Below the pieces are notes generated by a model. The model did no database searches. It was not told the origin of the DNA and saw only the letters and a list, made by a program, of their open reading frames with translations. Shown in pieces: positions 49,733-61,700 of a DNA stretch of 64,000 bases. How positions within the stretch are numbered: position 1 is the first letter of the stretch; each line of letters opens with the position of its first letter. The translations under genes and the position numbers were made by a program. The stretch is taken from contig NC_090126.1 of assembly GCF_023973825.1 (NCBI RefSeq), forward strand, positions 2,129,001 through 2,193,000, given 5' to 3'. Source of the stretch: Plasmodium brasilianum. Taxonomy: Eukaryota > Apicomplexa > Aconoidasida > Haemosporida > Plasmodiidae.

Positions 49733-52207
49733 TCAGTCCTTGTTATACACTTTTTGCTCGAAACCTTTGTACACAACCTGAATACTGTCCTTATCGATTT
49801 CGTACTTTTGCCTATTATCCTCTTCATATTTATAAATACTGAAAACTACTACACTAGCATTTTTCATTTTGCGATTTTTTGCCGTGTGTGGATAGTTCAA
49901 GAATATTTTAAAGAAGTTTAGAAACCATAAACTATGACCGAAAATAATGAAAATATCATTCTCATTATTAAATATATATGACAAGGTATCTAAGAATCTA
50001 TTTTGGGAATAATTTCTTCTTAGTTTTACATTTTCATCAATTAAATCAACTATATCTTTATGCAAAAACTTTTTAACATTAGCAATATCAAATTTTTCAT
50101 AAAAATTATATAATGGAATTGAATCAGGATTTCTGCTAATTTCTTGCAAAGAATTTAGAACATTAATAGGTTCATCATATTTATTTATTCTTTTATGAAA
50201 TGAAATTAGGCAACTTGATAAAGCTCTTCTTAAATCTGAGCATAACAATACACTCTTATATTTTGCGTTATTCAAAATATCTATATGATCTTGTACATTC
50301 ATTTTCTTTATATCTTCATGATTGTATTTTTCCGTTCGTTCTTTTTCGTTAACTGCACATTTTATGGAACTTTCATTTTCTACATCATTTGAATTTTCTG
50401 TGCAGATGTTATTATTATCCCCCTTCGTTGGAATTTCATTACTTGTGTTACTACTCCTATTCGTATTTCTTCTCTCTATTCTATGTTTTCTTTGCTGTGA
50501 ATTTTCATCTTTTTTATTATACTTTTTATTACATTTATTATTATAACTAGCATTACATTTTACATTGGGTAATTCTATCATAATCATATCCCCATCATCA
50601 CAATCGGTATTCATATAACTATCACCATCAGTTGATAATGCATCATATGTATTAGGTACAGAGGATGTATCACGGTCTCTATTATAACGTATTTTTCCAA
50701 CAAGACCTCTATAATTAGTTCTATCAACACGGCCTCTATTACATTTCATTCTTGAACCACCTTCTCTATATTTTGTTCTTGTATCATCTACTCTACAATT
50801 TGTATCTTCTTTATTCATTTCTTTATTTAAGCCTTCTTCATCCATTTCATGGTTTGTGTATTCTTCATCCATTTCACTATTTGTCTCTTCTTCATCCATT
50901 TCACTATTTGTCTCTTCTTCATCCATTTCACTATTTATATCTTCTTCATCCATTTCACTATTTATATCTTCTTCATCCACATCACTGTCCGAGTCCTCTT
51001 CATCCATTTCACTATATGTGTCTTCTTCATCCACCTTACTGTTGGTACCTTCTTCTTTATCCACTTTTTCCCCGTTTATTGTGCTTTCTTTTTGTGCCTC
51101 TCTATATTTTTCTGTGTTATTATTCCTAACCCTATTTATAGCACCATCACCCCTATCACGTGTTCTTACTGCTCCTTCAAGATACGCCTCTTCTTCATCT
51201 GTGGATGTGTTACTATCCTCTTTAGCATAAGTGGAAGGGTTACTAGGATCTACATTCCTTGCAACATTTTCCAAATATTTCATTTGTTTCAATTGTTTCA
51301 GTTGTTTCAATTGTTTCAGTTGTTTCAATTGTTTCAATTGTTTCAATTGTTTCAATTGTTTCAGTTGTTTAAAATGTTTCAATTGTTTAAAATGTTTCAA
51401 TTGTTTCAATTGTTTCAATTGTTTCAATTGTTTCAATTGTTTCAATAGTTTCAACTTCTTCATTTTTTTCATGTGTTTTATCTGTTCTGAATTGCACAAC
51501 AGATTATCATTTGAATTTCTGTTAATATCTCCACTTAAAAAATTTGATAGTTCAACTGATTGTTTTATTCCGCTTTTACTTAAAGGGGAATCTATTAGTC
51601 CTGACCTTTTACTAAATAGAAATATGATTTCATGTAAGAATACTAATAATATATTTAATAAATTTTTTGTTGTTAATCTCCTATTAAAAACACTATTCCA
51701 TATTGATTCACTATGTCTTATAAAATATATGGTTTTTATTTGTACATTTTTTCTATTATTATTTTTATCTATGCTGTTATTTACATCATTTTTATTTTCA
51801 TTTTCATTTTCATCATTATCATTATCAACATTATCATCATTTTCATAATAATTATTTCGGTCGGCTAATTTTTTTTTTCTTTTTCTTCTTTTTTTGGGGA
51901 TTGTGGAGGATATTTCAATATGCTTAATTTTATTATATAACAAATATCGTTTTAAACAACATAATGCTAATTTTAATTTTATAACTGAATTATCTACTGC
52001 TGAAACCATGATATCTGTTAATATAGAAAATTGCAATAATTGTCCCTTAATTCGTGCTATATTGGTACTACTATTATTTTCGTTATTAATTCTCTTCCTA
52101 TATTTTTCTAATCTTAACTTAAACGTACTTAAATAGTCATTTATAACATTAAAAAATAAAAGAAAAACGAAAGATGAGAACAACACTGGAACAATACTAA
52201 CGCTCAT
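49733..52207 (-). CDS. Membrane-anchored histidine-phosphatase-like protein A (824 aa), tandem paralogue
   Basis: The N-terminus (about 4-22) is a hydrophobic signal anchor, followed by a basic linker. The phosphoglycerate-mutase/histidine phosphatase fold is split. The catalytic motif FIRHSESIWN has Arg164/His165. DSPLSKSGIKQSVELSNFL (206-224) comes next. Then comes an insert of about 425 residues with LKQ repeats (248-308) and EMDEEDINS repeats (391-461). The fold resumes with CSDLRRALSS (656-665, second active-site Arg) and IIFGHSLWF (H758, second catalytic His). All four active-site residue positions appear present, so activity is plausible. The motif is RHS rather than the usual RHG. The substrate is unknown. 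It lies head-to-tail with a clear paralogue at 54251-56026. Confidence 0.85.
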   Translation of the reverse strand: MSVSIVPVLFSSFVFLLFFNVINDYLSTFKLRLEKYRKRINNENNSSTNIARIKGQLLQFSILTDIMVSAVDNSVIKLKLALCCLKRYLLYNKIKHIEISSTIPKKRRKRKKKLADRNNYYENDDNVDNDNDENENENKNDVNNSIDKNNNRKNVQIKTIYFIRHSESIWNSVFNRRLTTKNLLNILLVFLHEIIFLFSKRSGLIDSPLSKSGIKQSVELSNFLSGDINRNSNDNLLCNSEQIKHMKKMKKLKLLKQLKQLKQLKQLKQLKHFKQLKHFKQLKQLKQLKQLKQLKQLKQLKQLKQLKQMKYLENVARNVDPSNPSTYAKEDSNTSTDEEEAYLEGAVRTRDRGDGAINRVRNNNTEKYREAQKESTINGEKVDKEEGTNSKVDEEDTYSEMDEEDSDSDVDEEDINSEMDEEDINSEMDEEETNSEMDEEETNSEMDEEYTNHEMDEEGLNKEMNKEDTNCRVDDTRTKYREGGSRMKCNRGRVDRTNYRGLVGKIRYNRDRDTSSVPNTYDALSTDGDSYMNTDCDDGDMIMIELPNVKCNASYNNKCNKKYNKKDENSQQRKHRIERRNTNRSSNTSNEIPTKGDNNNICTENSNDVENESSIKCAVNEKERTEKYNHEDIKKMNVQDHIDILNNAKYKSVLLCSDLRRALSSCLISFHKRINKYDEPINVLNSLQEISRNPDSIPLYNFYEKFDIANVKKFLHKDIVDLIDENVKLRRNYSQNRFLDTLSYIFNNENDIFIIFGHSLWFLNFFKIFLNYPHTAKNRKMKNASVVVFSIYKYEEDNRQKYEIDKDSIQVVYKGFEQKVYNKD
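50825..51037 (-). repeat. 27-bp coding repeat (Glu-Met-Asp-Glu-Glu-Asp/Glu-x-Asn-Ser)
   Basis: About seven degenerate copies of a 27-bp unit encode an acidic nine-residue repeat in the insert of phosphatase-like protein A. The repeat is absent from the paralogue. Confidence 0.88.
51284..51466 (-). repeat. 9-bp coding repeat (Leu-Lys-Gln)
   Basis: About 20 copies of ttgaaacaa (minus strand) encode LKQ, with some LKHFK variants, in the insert of phosphatase-like protein A. With a Leu every third residue it is unlike a heptad coiled coil. Long plus-strand open frames here (Phe/Asn/Cys-rich) are shadows of the repeat. Confidence 0.92.
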
Positions 52208-52449
52208 CTTTCTTAGGACCCTCTTTTGTAAAACATGATTATCTATAAGAAACTATCTTTTCTTTCTGTTATACAAAAAAAGTTTGCTTTTCTCTATTTA
52301 CAATAATACCGCTTATCTGCTTCATAAGCACGTATATATATCTACGTACATATATCTATATCCGCATATATATATATACATATACATGTACGTGCAACAA
52401 ATTTATATACGTATATGTGTACATATAGATGCAGTTATAAATATACACT

Positions 52450-52484
<35 letters not shown>

Positions 52485-52607
52485 ATAGGATGATGAAAAA
52501 GTTTATATTTCTTCTTTTCTTTTTAAGCTACAAAATACTGTAATAAAACGTCTCTTTTAAAAAATGAAAAAAAGTAACTACAACAAAGTATAAATACATA
52601 AGTATAG

Positions 52608-52655
<48 letters not shown>

Positions 52656-54250
52656 GCATTACTTCAACGAACTTGAGCATGTAATTACCGAGGTTAGATT
52701 AGATTTTCATATGGATATTCATAACATATAAGTATATGTATATCTATCTATATATATATATATATATATCTACCTTTTTATGTTTTATGCATATATAACA
52801 TATTAAAAAAAAAATTAAAATAATAGTTAACAGAAAAAAATCTAAAAAAAAAAATTTTTTATTTAAAAAAGCACAATAAAATAAAAATTTCTATAGGTTC
52901 ACATATATATATATGCTATAAAACACGATGGAAAAATAAATGTATAAATATTTAAATATATGTGTTCTTTTTTATATATACTTACTGTATCTTATATTAT
53001 ATATATATACGCATAAAATAAATAATATTAAATGTACATATAAAAGATAGGTACATAATGTATACAATTTATCACAGCATATGGTATAATATATATTATA
53101 CATTAAAATACAAGGCAGTATATAATTTAATGTAATAATAAAAACTGATATTAAATAATGATTTATTATAAAATATAGCAGAATATATATATCAGAATAT
53201 TATATATAGTACAAAATAAAACAAAAGGGTTTGTAATGTATATATAATATTATATAGTATTATTTTTTATATAATTTAATAGTCTAAAAAAAATTCAAAA
53301 AAAAATAAAATAAAATACATGCGAGCTAAAATAAGAAAGTATGTACATGATATATACTATAAGTATTGGAACTAATCAAAAAAAAAAAAAAAAAAAAAAA
53401 AAGATACAAGAAAAATTGTTAAAATATACTTTCCTATTTTCAGTTACAACTTTTTTTTTTTTCATTTTATTTAATTTTTTTACGTTTTTACCTTTTCTAA
53501 GTAAATCGTTTTGTGTTATTGTTTTTATTTACATATAATTTAAAAGTAGAAATTTACGGTTTTATTTTATCGCATTATTACTGCTGTTATGTTACATCTG
53601 TTATATCTCTTCTGTTATGTTACAGCTGTTATATCTCTTTTGTTATATTACAGCTGTTATATCTCTTCTGTTTTATTACAGCTGTTATATCTCTTCTGTT
53701 TTGTTACAATTGTTATATCTCTTCAGGTATATTACAGCTGTTATATCTCTTCTGTTATGTTACAGCTGTTATATCTCTTTTGTTATATTACAGCTGTTAT
53801 ATCTCTTCTGTTTTGTTACATCTGTTATACCTCTTCTGTTATGTTACAGCTGCTATATCACTGTCGTTATAACACTGCTGTTATTTATGAACATATATTT
53901 TGGCGGTTCATCATTATGTACTGATTGCACTACATTATTTATATACTACTTTAACTTTAAAATAGAAAAATCGTATTAAGAAATTTTTTTTTACGTTTGC
54001 GGGTTTTTCATTCTTCGTAGCTTTTTTCCCCTATTTTGCAAATCGTATTTTTTTTTTTTTTTCATTTATTTTTTCGTAGTTTTGTTTTTTATTTTTTATT
54101 TTAAATTTTGTATTATTTTTGTAGTTTTGTTTTTTGTTTTTTGTTTTTTGTTTTTTATTTTTTCGTATTTTTGTTTTGTTTTTTGTTTTTTATTATATTA
54201 GTTGTTTTTTATTTTTCAATTCATCACCTGATCCCTCTCTCCTCCTGTGG
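52208..54250. other. Intergenic region between the two phosphatase-like paralogues
   Basis: It holds the promoter of paralogue A (left side) and the 3' flank of paralogue B (right side). It contains several (TA)n tracts (52449-52481, 52610-52652, 52755-52770), a poly-A run at 53380-53402, a 28-bp tandem repeat at 53580-53875 and T/G-rich homopurine-pyrimidine stretches (54050-54240). No gene is seen. Confidence 0.75.
53580..53875. repeat. 28-bp tandem repeat
   Basis: About ten copies of ctgttatatctcttctgtta followed by tgttacag lie 375-670 bp beyond the paralogue B stop codon. Because 28 is not a multiple of 3 and the unit lacks plus-strand stops, all three plus frames are open and read the same peptide cyclically; they are not genes. 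Confidence 0.93.
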
Positions 54251-56026
54251 CTATTCGATCTTGTTATGCTCATTCTCAATCAAACCCTTATATAACACCC
54301 GAACGCTGTCCTTTTCAATTTCATACTTCACTTCATTATCTTCTTTATATTTTAACATATTAAAAACAACAACACCTGAGTTTTGCATTTTGTGCGTTTT
54401 TACCTTATGTGCTTGTTTTAGGAAATAATTAAAAAAAAGACGAAACCATAAACTATGTCCAAATATAATGAAAATATTATTATTATTATTAAATATATAC
54501 GTTAATGTATCTAAAAATTTATTATGTGAAGATGAGGAATAAGGGGGTGGTTTTGCAATTTTAATATTTTTTTTAAATAATTCTTCCACATCTTTGTGTA
54601 AGAAATTTTCAATATCAGTACTTATATAATTATTATTATGAAAATCAAATAAAGAAACACAATCTGGATTACCACTGATTTCTTGCAAAGAATTTAATAC
54701 ATGAATTTGTTCATTATATTTATTTATTCTATTATAAAAAGAAATAAAACAGCTAGATATAGCTCTTCTTAAATCAGAACATAAAATAGTGCTTTTGTAT
54801 TTTGGACTTCTATTAAGAATATCAACATGTTCTTTTAGACTCATATTACCAATATTTGCTTGATTTTGTTTATTTCCTTTTTCATCTTCACTTTCATAAT
54901 TATACATAACGTTATCATTCCTGTTCCTGCTATTTATGTTATCGGCAATACTTTCCCCATTTTTTTTCCTTTGCATAACTGTATTTCGTTTACAACTATT
55001 CATATTGTTAATATCATTACCAAGATGTTCATCATATCCGCTATGAAGATCACTATCATTATATTGGGCATTGTCATTATAGTGTGTATTGTCATTATAT
55101 TGGGCATTGTCATTATAGTTAGTATTATCATTATAACGAGTATTATCATTATAGTGAGGATTACCATTATAGTGAGGATTACCATTATAGTGAGGATTAC
55201 CATTATAGTGAGGATTACCATTATGGTGAGGATTACCATTATAATGAATACTTTCATCATTATTCTTTGCTCTTCTGTTGCTCGTGCGGGTATCGCCCCA
55301 CTTCCACATTTCATTCAACTCAATAACTTGATGTGGGTCACTCTTCATCTGATCATCTACTTTACTGAATTTGTTCATAGGTATATCACAAAAATTATTT
55401 TCATTATTAGCATTTTTTTCTTGCTGCAAAAAATTTGACAGTTCAATGGACTGCACGACACCATTATTACTTAAGGGGGAATCTACTAAAACTGATTTCT
55501 TACTAAAGAAGAAAAATATCTCATACATTAATACTAGGATAAGATTTGCAAAAGTTTTCATCGAAAATTTTTTGTTAACTACGTTATTCCATACTGATTC
55601 ACTGTGCCTTATAAAATAAATGGTTTTCACCTGAACATTCTCTTTTCTCTTTTCCACCTTTTTGTTTTTACTGATACCACTATTGACACTGCTCGTGTTG
55701 TAAGCATCGATAGTACTCTTCATATTGTTTTTATCCTCCTGTTCGATGTTCGAATAACCGATATAATTATATTTATTAAAAAACAAGTACCTCTTTAAGC
55801 AATGAAAGAATATCATAATTTTTGTAAAAAAGTTGACTAATGATACAACCATAATATCTTTTAGTATATGAACATGTAAAAACACCTGCACGAGTCTTTT
55901 ATCATCACTTATATCTTTTTTTTTTATTTTCTCTTTTCTTGAATTAAAAGTGTAAATATACTCATACACTACATTCGTGATAAACAAAATGAACAAAAAC
56001 CCCAGAAAAAATACGTGTACCTGCAT
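54251..56026 (-). CDS. Membrane-anchored histidine-phosphatase-like protein B (591 aa), tandem paralogue
   Basis: This has the same design as its neighbour: an N-terminal hydrophobic anchor (about 4-24), a basic linker, and FIRHSESVWN with Arg140/His141. VDSPLSNNGVVQSIELSNFL (181-200) precedes a shorter insert of about 200 residues with HYNGNP/HYNDN repeats. The C-terminal half has CSDLRRAISS (416-425), VLNSLQEISGNPD and FIIFGHSLWF (His524). Conserved blocks are nearly identical to paralogue A, while inserts share nothing, so the pair arose by tandem duplication followed by insert turnover. PPPYSSSS near 493 is unique to B. It is probably a membrane-bound phosphatase or mutase-fold enzyme facing the secretory lumen or exterior; the substrate is not predictable. 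Confidence 0.85.
   Translation of the reverse strand: MQVHVFFLGFLFILFITNVVYEYIYTFNSRKEKIKKKDISDDKRLVQVFLHVHILKDIMVVSLVNFFTKIMIFFHCLKRYLFFNKYNYIGYSNIEQEDKNNMKSTIDAYNTSSVNSGISKNKKVEKRKENVQVKTIYFIRHSESVWNNVVNKKFSMKTFANLILVLMYEIFFFFSKKSVLVDSPLSNNGVVQSIELSNFLQQEKNANNENNFCDIPMNKFSKVDDQMKSDPHQVIELNEMWKWGDTRTSNRRAKNNDESIHYNGNPHHNGNPHYNGNPHYNGNPHYNGNPHYNDNTRYNDNTNYNDNAQYNDNTHYNDNAQYNDSDLHSGYDEHLGNDINNMNSCKRNTVMQRKKNGESIADNINSRNRNDNVMYNYESEDEKGNKQNQANIGNMSLKEHVDILNRSPKYKSTILCSDLRRAISSCFISFYNRINKYNEQIHVLNSLQEISGNPDCVSLFDFHNNNYISTDIENFLHKDVEELFKKNIKIAKPPPYSSSSHNKFLDTLTYIFNNNNNIFIIFGHSLWFRLFFNYFLKQAHKVKTHKMQNSGVVVFNMLKYKEDNEVKYEIEKDSVRVLYKGLIENEHNKIE
55055..55246 (-). repeat. 18-bp coding repeat (His-Tyr-Asn-Gly-Asn-Pro / His-Tyr-Asn-Asp-Asn-x)
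   Basis: Ten or so six-residue copies lie in the insert of phosphatase-like protein B. The five proximal copies are near identical (NGNP) and the distal ones diverge to NDNT/NDNA, as expected for a repeat expanding at one end. Confidence 0.92.
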
Positions 56027-56152
56027 TTTGTCACTCTATATAAGTATATTATATATAAATAAATATAAATATATAAATAAATATAAATATATAAATAAAT
56101 ATAAATATATAAATAAATATAAATATATAAATAAATATATAATATATATATA

Positions 56153-56196
<44 letters not shown>

Positions 56197-57908
56197 TATA
56201 TATATACATATATATTACTATTATTAATTACATTCGGGCTAACACACAGTCAATGAGGTGATATAACTTAGGAATTCGTGACACTAATAATAGTAGCAGT
56301 AGCGGTAATGATAGCAGTAATAGAAGTAATACGTATTTCACATAATTGTGTCCTTACAAAAATTATGCATTTACTCTCTTTCTTATTAGATTTTTAAGGT
56401 TAATTTTTGAACTAGCAAAACAATGAATATATAAAAGAATAATAGAAATTCATTATTCTTATTATAATGTGTGAAATGCTTAAGAAAGGTACATGTAATA
56501 CCAAAAAAAAAAAAAAAAATAAAAAAATTGAAAAAGAAATAAAAAAGAAACGAAAGAAGGAAATAAACAAAGGAAAAAAATTAAAAAAAAAAAAAATACA
56601 AATTACTCGGAAAGGGAACTAAGGTAATCACTCTAAGCGTGGAGACTATAAAACGTACTATATTTTATGTAATTAAAAATGGTAGTTGATAAGTGCAGCA
56701 TGTGCATATATGTAAACATACATGTGCATATATGTAAACATACATGTACATATATATATATATATATACACTTCAACATATATAATTGCATATATTTATT
56801 TTTAAAATCATTTCTACAATTTCAAAGGAAAAATGAATGTCAGCGTAAAAATGAACATGAAGAGGTTTCGTGCATATGTATGCATGTAGCGTATATGTGA
56901 ATACTAATGTACGTAAGGATATAAGGGCGTATGACGTGCACATGTAAGTATGTACGTATATATATACAAAAAAAGAAGAAAAATAAAATTTACCGTGCTT
57001 TCACGCGCGTATGATAATTACAGAGCAAAAATAAGCAAATAAACAAATAAACAAACACATCAAATATATTAGTTCTAAAGAAAAATATTTTTTATTTTTT
57101 AAAAAGTTTTCGAGAAAAATAAGTAAATGAATTTAACCTTAACGTAGTGGTAGCTCAATATTGACATCATTCTTCCACAAAAATAAAAAAAAGTCCTTTT
57201 TTAGAAAAATTGGCAACGTGGAGAAGCCTTTTTGTATATTCTCTTTCTCTAAGTATATAACGCACTACTACAATTTGCATATTTTAAAAGGGATATCAAA
57301 TAAATACGTGTTTTATCTTTTTATTAATTTTTCTTAGAAAAATTCTGCCAGTTTTTTTGGTTGAACATTTGGAATGTTAGAAATATTAAAAGTATTAGGA
57401 ATATATGAAATAAATTATATATACATACATGTAAAAGACTGTTATACATGTATAAACAGTATAAACACCGAAACAACATAAAACAACACAGGGTAGGAAG
57501 AAAAAAAATTTCATATAACATATGAACAGGAACAAAGAGTATCAGCAAAAAATTGAAAGATCCCAATAATTTTTAACAGTGAAAGATGAATATTGCGATT
57601 ATTACAATGTTACAAAGGATTTAAAAAAAAAAGCAAAAAAAAGCAAATGCAACAGAAAAAGAAAAAGAAGAATGCGAAAAAGACATTTTCGTACTTTTTT
57701 GCATAAATGCATTATTATATTTTTTATTGCATTTTTTTTTTTTTTTTTAACATTTCCGACATGTTGTAATTTTTTTGTATTTTATAGATAAATCTTATTT
57801 TACGTTTCTCATCTAACACGCAGCTTTATATTCGTCACGTTAAATTACAATATATTGCATTATTATATTTTATATTGTATTATATTATTTTATTTTATTA
57901 TTTTACTT

Positions 57909-57945
<37 letters not shown>

Positions 57946-58785
57946 TTTTTTCTCATTTGTTTTACTTTTACATGTTATTTATATTGTGCATTTTTTATAA
58001 AATTTTTTATGTTTTATTTTTTCTTACCTTTTTCGCTATTCCTTACGTTTTTGTCCCTCCTTACTTTTTCTTGTCTATTCTTCAACCTTTTTTTTTGTTT
58101 TTTTTGTTTTATTTTATTACGCCTTCCATTCTGAAATTTCTGTTGAAAATAATTATTTCGTGCTTGAGTAATTAGCAATATGTTGAGCTGTAACCCTTGC
58201 CCTTGTAAAGATACAATTTACCTTATTCCCTATTGTTTTTGTGTCCTCTTTTTCAGCTAACACATTCTGCGGAATGAGTTGAATATATTTATTTTATTAT
58301 TTTACTATTTTACTATTTTATTATTTTATTCTTTTTCTTTTTTTTTTTAATGTGCCACTTGCGTCAAAATAAGGCTTATTATAACTGTGCCATTATTCAT
58401 ATATGTTAATCCTTCCGCCGAAAAAAAAAAAAAAAAGAACTATACCAATGAAAAATATGTGAATCAACATACACATATAGACATATATGCGCACATGCAT
58501 ACAAGCATACATGAACACAGGAAGACTTACACAAATAAATATAAGTTCGTGTAAATAACCGCATAAGCATATATATATATATATATGCATGTACAGGCGT
58601 AAGTATATATGTATGTACTTTGCACTGCGTTGGCTTTATCCCTTTCTTGGGGCTCATTTTTTAGGGTTTAAAAAATTGTATTTTTTTTTCATAATTTCTT
58701 TAAATGCTTCTTTATTGGAATAAAATTCATAATCCTTCTTATGGCCATGCTGAGGATTTCTTTTCAACAAATCGTAGCCTGTACT
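56027..58785. other. Intergenic region between phosphatase-like B and the Asn/Gln-rich gene
   Basis: It begins with an 18-bp AT repeat (aaataaatataaatatat, about five copies, 56050-56140) and (TA)n (56141-56192). A triplet-like GC-richer patch at 56281-56340 resembles the one before CTP synthase. Small open islands occur on the minus strand: MMSILSYHYVK at about 57175-57140 before a GTTAAA donor, and SDYLSSLSE-stop near 56640-56610. On the plus strand there is MNVSVKMNMKRFRAY at about 56833. None assembles into a gene I can defend. Long T runs follow (57720-57750, 57909-57943). Confidence 0.6.
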
Positions 58786-61700
58786 TTATTGATGTTTATC
58801 TTTATTCTGCTCATTCTGTTCATCCTGTTCTTTATGTTCATCCTGTTCATCCTGTTCATTCTGTTCATCCTGTTCATCCTGTTCATTCTGTTCATTCTGT
58901 TCATTCTGTTCATTCTGTCTATTTTCTTTATTGAACTTGTTATAATAACTGACCGTATAGTTATAAATTTGGTCAATTGTAAAGGGCTTAGTTAAATATA
59001 GACGTTTTGTATCCTCAATATTTTCGTTTGTTCTTTCCCTATTATCTAAAAGAAAATTAGATTCTTTATTACATGAGAAGTAATTCTCTACTGACCGTTT
59101 CCCCTCGTTCATATTTTTCTTTTCAAAGTACGGTTTTGCTTGTTCGTTATTTGAGTAAATGCTTTCTTGTTTTAAGAAAAAAATATATCTCGGTTTGTTT
59201 ATTTCTTTATGATCTTGTTCTTTCTGCGTACTTTTGTTACTTTCATGATGAGAGTGATGAGAAATATTAGCAGTAATGTCGGAGCAGTCGCTCATTTCTC
59301 TTTCACAAAAATTGTAATTATAATAGCAGTTATTATTACTATATATTTTGTTATTACTATTACTATTACTATTATTACAGTTGTTAATATTATTACAATT
59401 ATTATCATTATTTATCTTTCCCATTTGAACTTTGTTCATTCTATTTGTTAGCTTTCGAAGCATAGGTAAGAAAGAATTCATTTTTTTTGTATTATCATCT
59501 TTTTTAAAAAAAAAAATTTTCTCTTTACTATTTTTATCACTCGTTTTGTATTTCACACACACTTGAGCATCATCATTAGAACAATGCTCATTATGTTCAT
59601 TTAAAATTACATTTTTAGCATTTTCCGTATTCCTAAATGTAGTTATGTTCCTAATTTCTTTATCACCACTTAGTTCAACCTGATCATTCACAAGATTCAA
59701 GCTGTTAATATTATCATGTGGTTCATTCATTTTTTGCTGAATTGTAGGGATTTTCCCACCAATCGAATTTTCCATATCTCCACATGGATCTGAACTAACA
59801 TCCCTATGCACATATCCATTTGGATTCCCATTCTCGGCGCCATTCACATTATTTGGGGTAATACCAAAGATGCTCTCCTTTTTTAGTTTGTCCCTCATTT
59901 TTGAAATTTTTAGCTGCATCAATTTGTTTTTTAAATAAATTAATTTCTGGTCATTATAAGGACTATCATAATTTTTATCACTGCCTTTTCCCTCACTAGA
60001 TTCGTTGCTTCTTTTATAACTTTGCCTTTTGTCTAAGCTGAACCGACTCGACTGATCTGACTGGTGCGACTGATCTGACTGGTGCGACTGATCTGATTGG
60101 TGCGACTGATCTGACTGGTGCGACTGATCTGATTGGTGCGACTGATCTGACTGGTGCGACTGATCTGATTGGTGCGACTGATCTGACTGGTGCGACTGAT
60201 ATGACTGATGTGAATAATCCGACAGAAGGGAATAATCCGAATGATACGGATGACCCGCCTGATCCCATTGCTCTGCTTCGACTCCTCCTGGGGGATCACG
60301 TTCCCCATTCGTATTAACCCAATTACGCTGACTATTTATTGCATTGTCCTTTGAAGGTACATAACTACAAGTAACAATATTATGAAAATATTTATGATCA
60401 GTTCTACTGTTATTTGTAATTTCGTTGAGGGGCATTATTAAACCTTTTTGGTAAATATCATTTTGACACTCATTTTTCACCTGCTTGTTATTAATACCAA
60501 AAAGACTTTTTAACGTTTTTTTTTTCTCATAATAATTATATGTAAACATATTTTCTTTCTCTGTTCTTTTCCTTTTTTGATTTCGTTTATATAATAATTT
60601 CCTCTCTGATTCTTTCAACTGTACTAAATTTTTCCCAACATGTGTCCTTCGTTCAATGAATGGGTGCACATAATCTCCCTGAACACATTCATCATCATCT
60701 CTAATATAGCTGACATGTTCATAATTTTTTTGTCCTCCTTGATAGTTTTCATTTTGACTAATTCCAGGTGACTTCAAATGTTCACCGTGCATATTTCCAC
60801 ATACGTCATGGTTGAGTAAATTTCCTTCTTCTCTAATGTTCACATTTTTTATTTGCAATAACGTTTTTACATCGTTTGGTTGATCATCATGTGGTATAGG
60901 TAACACGTCTCTGTTATTCTGATCATTTTTTTTTAAACCTCTTTCTTTGTAATAATTTACGTTCCTACTTGTTCTAATATTTAACAGGCTGTCTTCTAGA
61001 CTGCCTTGATGCATTCCTACCAGATTGTCTATCTGATTGCGGAGGTTATTTATCTGAATGTTCAATTGATTAAATGTTTTATTGCTTTTTTGTATGTACA
61101 CATGATTGTTTACCTGATCATACAGGTTATTTATTTGCGTTTTAATATTACTTATTTGCCTATATATCTTATTATGTATATACACATCCCCCTGATTATG
61201 TTTCTCATCTTTGTACTTCTTATCTAATTGATCATGTAAATATTTAACATGATAATTTATCTGTTCATACATTTTATTAATTTTCTTACCATATAAAATG
61301 TCTATTTGACTATTGGCAATATTTATATCATTATTTATATTACTATTTATATAATTATTTATATTATTTGTTTGATTTTCACTCCTTTTGCTGTTCAACA
61401 TGTTTATTTTGTTATTTAGTATATTTATTTTTCCATACTTCTTGTTATTAATAATATTAATTTTATTTCTTATGTTATTTATTTCACCACTAAGGACTTG
61501 CATTTCGTTATATAGAATACTTACTTCATCAATGTTGTTATGACTTAACGGGTTTCCATTTACATTTAAATTATTCCCATTCAGTACAGTTTTTGAGTTG
61601 TATATATTATTATGTATCTCTGTGTTCCCTCTTTTTTGAAAGGTACTTATATCATTAGCTTCATCATGTGTTACTGTTTTAGGAAAGCTACTGCTATTAA

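Noticed and set aside
49351..49921. Hydrophobic plus-strand frames suggesting a membrane protein
   Set aside because: T-rich antisense of purine-rich 3' sequence; hydrophobicity is a by-product of poly-T codons.
50322..51848. Several plus-strand frames of 74-205 codons opposite phosphatase-like gene A
   Set aside because: They mirror LKQ and EMDEEDINS repeats on the other strand and have no start context or conserved sequence.
53513..53979. Three overlapping 110-120-codon plus frames
   Set aside because: All arise from the 28-bp tandem repeat; none can be a conventional gene.
57324..57791. Adjacent minus- and plus-strand frames of 70-80 codons with hydrophobic stretches
   Set aside because: Composition follows T-rich and A-rich DNA, and the adjacent ATG fragment MNRNKEYQQKIERSQ is in a different frame and stops.
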